From Aselliscus stoliczkanus (lineage: Eukaryota > Chordata > Mammalia > Chiroptera > Hipposideridae): a DNA stretch of 64,000 nucleotides. A program made the translations under genes and the position numbers. The stretch spans positions 114,038,523 to 114,102,522 of the forward strand of contig CM066730.1 in the NCBI GenBank assembly GCA_033961575.1. The letters are read 5' to 3'. The notes under the pieces are model-generated. The model had not been told where the DNA came from and made no database searches. It saw nothing but the letters and a program-made list of their open reading frames with translations. Shown one piece after another: positions 58,985 through 64,000 of this stretch. The first letter of the stretch is position 1. Every line of letters begins with the position of its first letter.

Positions 58985-59285
58985 TAATACATGATAGTCT
59001 ATTGAATAAAAGAGTGAGTTCTTGCCCTCATTGCCCAAAATTTGATATTGAAGAGATTCAACTTAAGAAGCCATAGTGCTAATGTGTAATAAATGTTATG
59101 ATAGAATTACAAAGTGCTGGGCAATCTTCTGACAAGGATTGGGCCTAATCTGGGCATCAGGACAGGCATTATGGACAGAAGGACTTTTTTGTGTAGGCCT
59201 GCAAGCTGAGGAGGAGTTAAGTTGGTGAGAAAGAATCTGAAAAGAGGTGAATATGACTGGAGAGTCCCATTTTTGCTTGGAAAAA
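58985..59285 (-). repeat. L2 LINE 3' region, antisense
   Basis: 'gttcttgccctcattgccca', 'aataaatgttatgatagaat', 'cacaaagtgctgggc-like' and 'gcctgcaagctgaggaggag' follow the reverse complement of L2. Confidence 0.5.
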
Positions 59286-59955
59286 TGAAAATGACAAATT
59301 TAAAGAAGAAGGAGGGATGAGAAATAAGGCTGAAGAGGTGCCCATAGGTTACTGAATAGAACTCACTGCTGAACTGGACTTTAGCTTTGAGCTCATAGAC
59401 TTTATCTTTTTAGTTTGTAGGGCTGTTGCTGGTTTGTGTCTTTTTTGTATCTGTTCATGGGTATTAGCATGTGATGTTCAGAGCAGGCATATAGAGCAAT
59501 GGAAATCTGTTCACATGTTATTGTGAAATTTAAAATGAAAATTTAACTTCTAAAAGTATTTGCTATGTTGAAAAGGAAATTCTAAGAAGGCAACTCTAAA
59601 TTTACATTTGTTCAGCTGTTGGAAATGATGAGAAGCTCAGTGGAGCTCAAACCTCCAACAAGTTATTAACATGTTCCTGTTGGTTTTTGAGGAGAAGTCT
59701 CTAAAAAAGTCATAGGAATATTAATGAAAGTTTTACGATGAAATAAAAATCCTACAGCTAGAACAAAAAACATGCATTAACCAAAAATAATGGTGGGATA
59801 CAAATTCCATGGTTACTAAAATATTATTCTGGTTTTCATTAAGTTGAGAAGTGAAATGGATATCTTGTAAAGAGGTAAATGGAGTTTAGCCCAGTTACAT
59901 TGGTTGAGAAGAAGCACAAATCTCACTTTTTCACTTTCTACCATCGAAAATGGTG
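59286..59955. other. Unassigned sequence
   Basis: No gene or repeat family is recognised. Confidence 0.3.
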
Positions 59956-59960
59956 AACTA

Positions 59961-60043
59961 TTGGGTTGTCAGAAAAGTCATGATGTGTTTTTTCTCTGTG
60001 TTTTTTTTTACAAAAATGTATCATGACTTTTCTGGCAACCTAA
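59961..60043. mobile_element. 83-bp palindromic mariner MITE
   Basis: TA at 59959-59960 and 60044-60045 flanks ttgggttgtcagaaaagtca...tgacttttctggcaacctaa. The arms of about 35 bp are nearly perfect inverse copies around a T-rich centre. This is the layout of MADE1-type elements, with a different sequence. Confidence 0.85.
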
Positions 60044-60049
60044 TATCTG

Positions 60050-60700
60050 AATCACATATCTATGATATGAAAACTAGTAAGAATATTGGCCCTATAAATG
60101 CAATATAGGGGAAAATGATCATTAAAGTCCCAATAGAAGACAATATGCATAATATTGTATAAATAAATGATTTAACAAGTATAGGGATAATGGACCCTAA
60201 CATTTATAGAGATTCAAGACTAGCAAATGTAATGGCTAAAATCCAACTTCTCCTTTTCATATATTTGCAAAATAAATATGTTTTAGCTGAAAACCAAGTT
60301 TATAGACAGAAGTAACTGAAAGCCTGACTGCAGAAAAATGATATAAATGAGGTGATGTATGTTATTACTTGTATAATGAACACCATAGATATGCTTATCT
60401 CACATCCCTACCCTCCACTACAAGAACAAAGCAAAACAAGTATTAATAATAATAATAATAATAATAATGATAATAACAAAAACCAGCAACAAACTTATGC
60501 TTCAAGGAGAAAAATTCTTGAGTGTGGGAGTGGTAGTGGAACTGGGGAGCGGTGCTGTGTAAAGTCTGAAATGTCTAAAGATGGAGTTCTAAAGTTTTGG
60601 AATTATACAAAATATTGTTCTGAGAGATGGATGGGGTAAGGGTTTGTAAAAGATTTATAAATACCTTTCCTCAGAATTTTGATAAGTTCCTGGTACTTAT
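60050..60700. other. Unassigned sequence with (AAT)n
   Basis: An AAT/ATA trinucleotide run lies at about 60444-60475. No gene or repeat family is recognised in the rest. Confidence 0.4.
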
Positions 60701-60704
60701 TTTT

Positions 60705-61147
60705 CTTTTTTAAGATTTTTTAAAAATTAAAATGCAGCTAACATACAATATTATATTACTTTCAGGTCTGCATCATAGTTATTCAACAGTACCCACCTAG
60801 CACTATACAGTGTTATTACCACATTTTATTCCCTATGCTAAAGAAGTGATCCATGATAAGTCCAGCAACCATCTGACACTGTACAACACTATCACAATAT
60901 TATTGATCTTTCTTCCCCCTTTTTAAAATTTTCAATTAGAATTGACATTCAATATTATTTTATATTAGTTTCAAGTGTATACCATAGTGTTCAGACATTT
61001 ATATAATTTAGGAAGTGATTCCCCTGCCTAGTTCCACATGGCACTGTAGATAGTCATTCCCATATTATTGATTACATTCCCTATACTGTACATCCCCATG
61101 ACTATTTTGTAACTACCAATTTGTATTTCTTAATACCTTCACTCTTT
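60705..61147 (-). repeat. 5'-truncated family-B element (3' UTR only)
   Basis: 'agctaacatacaatattata', then 'aagtccagcaaccatctgac', 'gacattcaatattattttat', 'ctgtacatccccatgactat' matches the family-B 3' UTR in reverse, including its sub-unit pattern. The rest of the element is absent. Confidence 0.75.
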
Positions 61148-62010
61148 AAGTGAAATAAAACTTATTTTACTAAAAGTAAACCAGGCACATGCTAGTAACA
61201 AAATGGAAGCACAGAAGTGATGAAAAATATGGACTCTAGATTTAAACACCCTGAGGTCCTAATTCTGTCACTTACAAGCAAGCACTTTACCCATCTTCTC
61301 CATTTTCTCACCTGGCAAAATAGAAACAATGGAGAAAGATCCAACATAGTGGAGTAGATAAATGCTGCATTTGCCTCCTAATATGAACACATTGAAATTA
61401 CAACTAAATTATAGAACAATCAACCTGGAGAATCATCTAAAGTCTAGCTGAACAGGTGTTTTATAACTAAAGATATAAAGAAGAAGTCATGTCAAGACTG
61501 AAAAAGAAAAGAAACAAAAACATCTAACTCTCAGACTGTTTTTAGGGATAACATAGAGTATACATAAAAATCTTAGTTCAGTGGCAAGTTGTAGACCCTG
61601 AAAAAATTATTAGATAATGAAGACACCAACAATGACAATATAATCATAATGATAATGTAGGAAGAAAGGCTCAATTAACTGAAGTTGTATAATCATCCTT
61701 TCTTTTTAAATAGTTACTTGGTATGTATTCTTCTTGAATTGGAAATACTTAGGAAGTAGAAGATGTCAACTTTGAGACAGAAGCAAGGGCTGCCACATTT
61801 CAGTAAGAGCAGGAGGAAGGCTAGGGACGAGCCCTCGAAATCAGGTAACTTTCAGCTGAACTCTGCTGGGCAGTCAGATTCCAGAACAAGTAATTGAATC
61901 ATGGGCCACCATGTGTGCTCTTTGAGCCATGGCTGCTATTCGCCTTCTTCTGAATCCTCCTCCCATAAATAATTTATCCATTTGGCCTCCAGGAAACTTT
62001 TCTCTCTTGG
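61148..62010. other. Unassigned sequence
   Basis: No gene or repeat family is recognised. Confidence 0.3.
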
Positions 62011-62019
62011 CCTTCCTCC

Positions 62020-63545
62020 TATTTCACTGACTACAATTTCTCTGTCTCCTTTGCACAATTATTTTTTTATACTCCCAACCTCACAGTAATGGAATGCCTT
62101 AGGGCTCCTTGGTATTTTTCCTTTCTTTATTCTGCACTCACTCCATTGGTAAGTTTACCTAGCCAGGTGTTTCAAATCCATACTTTACTTTGAAATTCAT
62201 ATTTACATCTCAAACCTGACATGTCCCTTGCACTCTAGGGGATTCCTGTCTCCAGCCATCCACTCATCATTTTGGCTTGTATATCTAATCAGTATCTCAA
62301 ATTTAACACACACACACAAAACAGAGTTTTACATCAAACATTATCCACTGTCTCCCCACTCACACATACACACTTCTTCGTTAGTTCATTAAATTACAAC
62401 TGCATTTTCAATTACTCAGGTCCCAAAACTTGGATTCATCCTTGATTTGTACTTCTCCCTCATACTCTAAATCCAATCCACCAAGATACTCTATCAGTTC
62501 TACTTTCAAATACAGTTGACCCTTGTACAATGCAGGGCTTAGGGGAACTGACCCCTTGAGGCAGTTAAAAATCCACATATAACTTTTTGACTCACCAACA
62601 ACTTAATTACTAATAAAGAGCCTACTGTTGCTGGGATGGATGTCTTACCAATGACATAAACAGCTGATTAATACATATTTTGTATGTTAGGTGTATTGTA
62701 TACTGTATTCTTATAATAAAGTAAGTTAGAGAAAATAAAATGTTATTAAGAACATCGTAAGGAAAATACAATTAAAGTACTGTTTGTATTTCCTGAAAAA
62801 AGTCTGCATGTAATTGGACCCACCCAGTTTAAACCCATGTTTTTCAAGAGTCAACTGTGTATCCATAACATGACCTCTTTCGCCAACTCTATCCTACTTT
62901 TATTCCCACTTTCCCTGGGTCCAGGCCATCATCTTCTCTCTCCTGGATTATCACCATGGCCCTTTTATTTGGTTTACCTACTACAGCCCTTGCCTCTCCA
63001 CTACCTATCCTCAAAATAACAACCAAAACAACTTAAAAATAAGTTATGTAGTATCATTGCTCTGATCAAAACAATCTAAGATTTTCAACATCACCCAGAG
63101 TAAAATTAATCCACATTGATGCGGTTCCCCATTTCCTATCTGACTCACTTCTGGCCACTTTCTCCTTGGTTACTGTTTCCCAGTCACATTGCCTTCCTCG
63201 GTCCTGTCACTCCAAGTATGTTCCTCCCTCAGGCCTTTTGAACTTATGCAGAGCTCTATCTAAAATGTCATTCTCTTAAATATGCAGAGACCTGCTGACT
63301 TCCTTCAGGTCACTTCTGCTCACATCATGCTGGAGGATTCCCCTGTCCTGTCCATTCTAAATAATTTGCCCATCCATGCCTTTACACCCTTATCTTGAGC
63401 TGTTTTGCTTCTCAGAATGTGCCATAGTCTAGGTTACTTATCACTTTGCCTTTTTTGGTTTACTACTATACTACTGATGCCTAGAAAAGTGCCCATCTCA
63501 TGGTTGGAAAAATATAAATATGTATTAAATCAGTGAATTCCTGGA
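62020..63545 (+). repeat. Long L2 LINE 3' segment, sense
   Basis: 'ggattcctgtctccagccat', 'ttcccaaaact-like' and 'cttggattcatccttgattt', 'ccatcatcttctctctcctg', 'tctgatcaaaacaatctaag', 'tgctgacttccttcaggtca', 'tttttggtttactactatac' follow the L2 end region in order for about 1.2 kb of real L2. A MITE splits it at 62513. It is the longest L2 copy in the window. Confidence 0.75.
62513..62857. mobile_element. Tigger-type MITE nested in L2
   Basis: Ends are cagttgacccttgtacaa (left, after TA at 62511-62512) and complement of 'caagagtcaactg' (right). The 345-bp unit has no transposase. The L2 reads on across it: 'tactttcaaa' before and 'tatcc' after. Confidence 0.82.
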
Positions 63546-64000
63546 ATAGAATAGAAGAGGGTAGTTTTATCTTACCAATGAGAAAGGGTTTCTTCTAGTT
63601 CTTGGCTGGGGTCTTTGGAACCCAAACTGAGTTGGCTAGTAAGTATTTAGAATAGTTCCTATGCCTAGTAAAAATTCAATAAACATCTGATTTAAACAGG
63701 CTGCCTTATGGTTTAAAAATTGTCGATACCGTATGAGCATTTCTTCCTAAAGTTATGCTCTTCTCAGTCATGAGGAATTTTTAGAATCATTTTTTTGTAA
63801 AGAAAAAGTACACACACACACTGCCTGTGAAAGCATGGTAAAGTTTTCTTAAAAATGTACTCATTTCATTTCTGGGACAGAAGGCAATTTGACCACACAT
63901 TAAAATAAGATTTTTGGAGCCAAGGAAGTTTCTTCTTCCTTTCTCCCTGGGGTTCCTGAACTCCCTTTCAGTAAAATCTCTTGGCATAAGCCTCGCTAAA
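63546..64000. other. Unassigned sequence, possible MIR tail
   Basis: 'tagaatagttcctatgccta', then 'gtaaaaattcaataaacatc' (63647-63689) looks like the tail of MIR or L2. The rest is not recognised. Confidence 0.35.

Overview
This window is mammalian nuclear DNA: AT-rich, with no compact open reading frames and no bacterial-style gene layout, but dense in ancient MIR, L2, L1M/HAL1 and Tigger repeats. Repeated tRNA-derived SINEs with a GGCCGGCC-type head, the younger L1-type elements and several mariner-family transposons point to a bat. The SINE head and tail resemble my memory of rhinolophoid (horseshoe/leaf-nosed) bat SINEs; that placement is an inference.

I find no host protein-coding gene, tRNA gene, rRNA gene or CRISPR. 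Every protein similarity I can recognise belongs to a transposable element (L1/HAL1 ORF1p and ORF2p, mariner transposase, Tigger transposase). The window is best read as intergenic or deep-intron sequence.

Layout. 1-4.7 kb: unique sequence, an L1M tail, and inside it a complete, target-site-flanked, RT-less L1-type element (family A, minus strand). 4.7-19.3 kb: mostly unassigned sequence with MIR, L2, one short SINE and an old L1M tail. 19.3-20.4 kb: a fold-back mariner. 21.9-26.2 kb: an internally deleted family-B L1-type element, an L1 ORF2 fragment with a mutated RT active site, and a full-length mariner inserted at its end. 26.8-29.8 kb: a three-part tetranucleotide array and a full-length Tigger1. 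29.9-37 kb: an old L1M and an old HAL1, each with a SINE. 37-52 kb: unassigned sequence with a hAT-type MITE, a mariner fragment, a nested L1M/mariner/SINE cluster (42.8-44.5 kb), a long polypyrimidine tract, L2 and MIR, and a solitary LTR. 52.3-56.3 kb: a full-length family-B element. 56.7-64 kb: L1M tail with a long SINE, MIR, L2, an 83-bp palindromic MITE, a family-B 3' fragment, and a long L2 split by a Tigger-type MITE.

The most interesting content is the two RT-less, L1-like families (A and B). They have unrelated 5' regions, keep ORF1, and keep only part of the endonuclease. Copy A may carry a 3' transduction; family B also has a deletion derivative that joins 3' UTR directly to 5' UTR. 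All coordinates of old repeats are approximate because no alignment was run.
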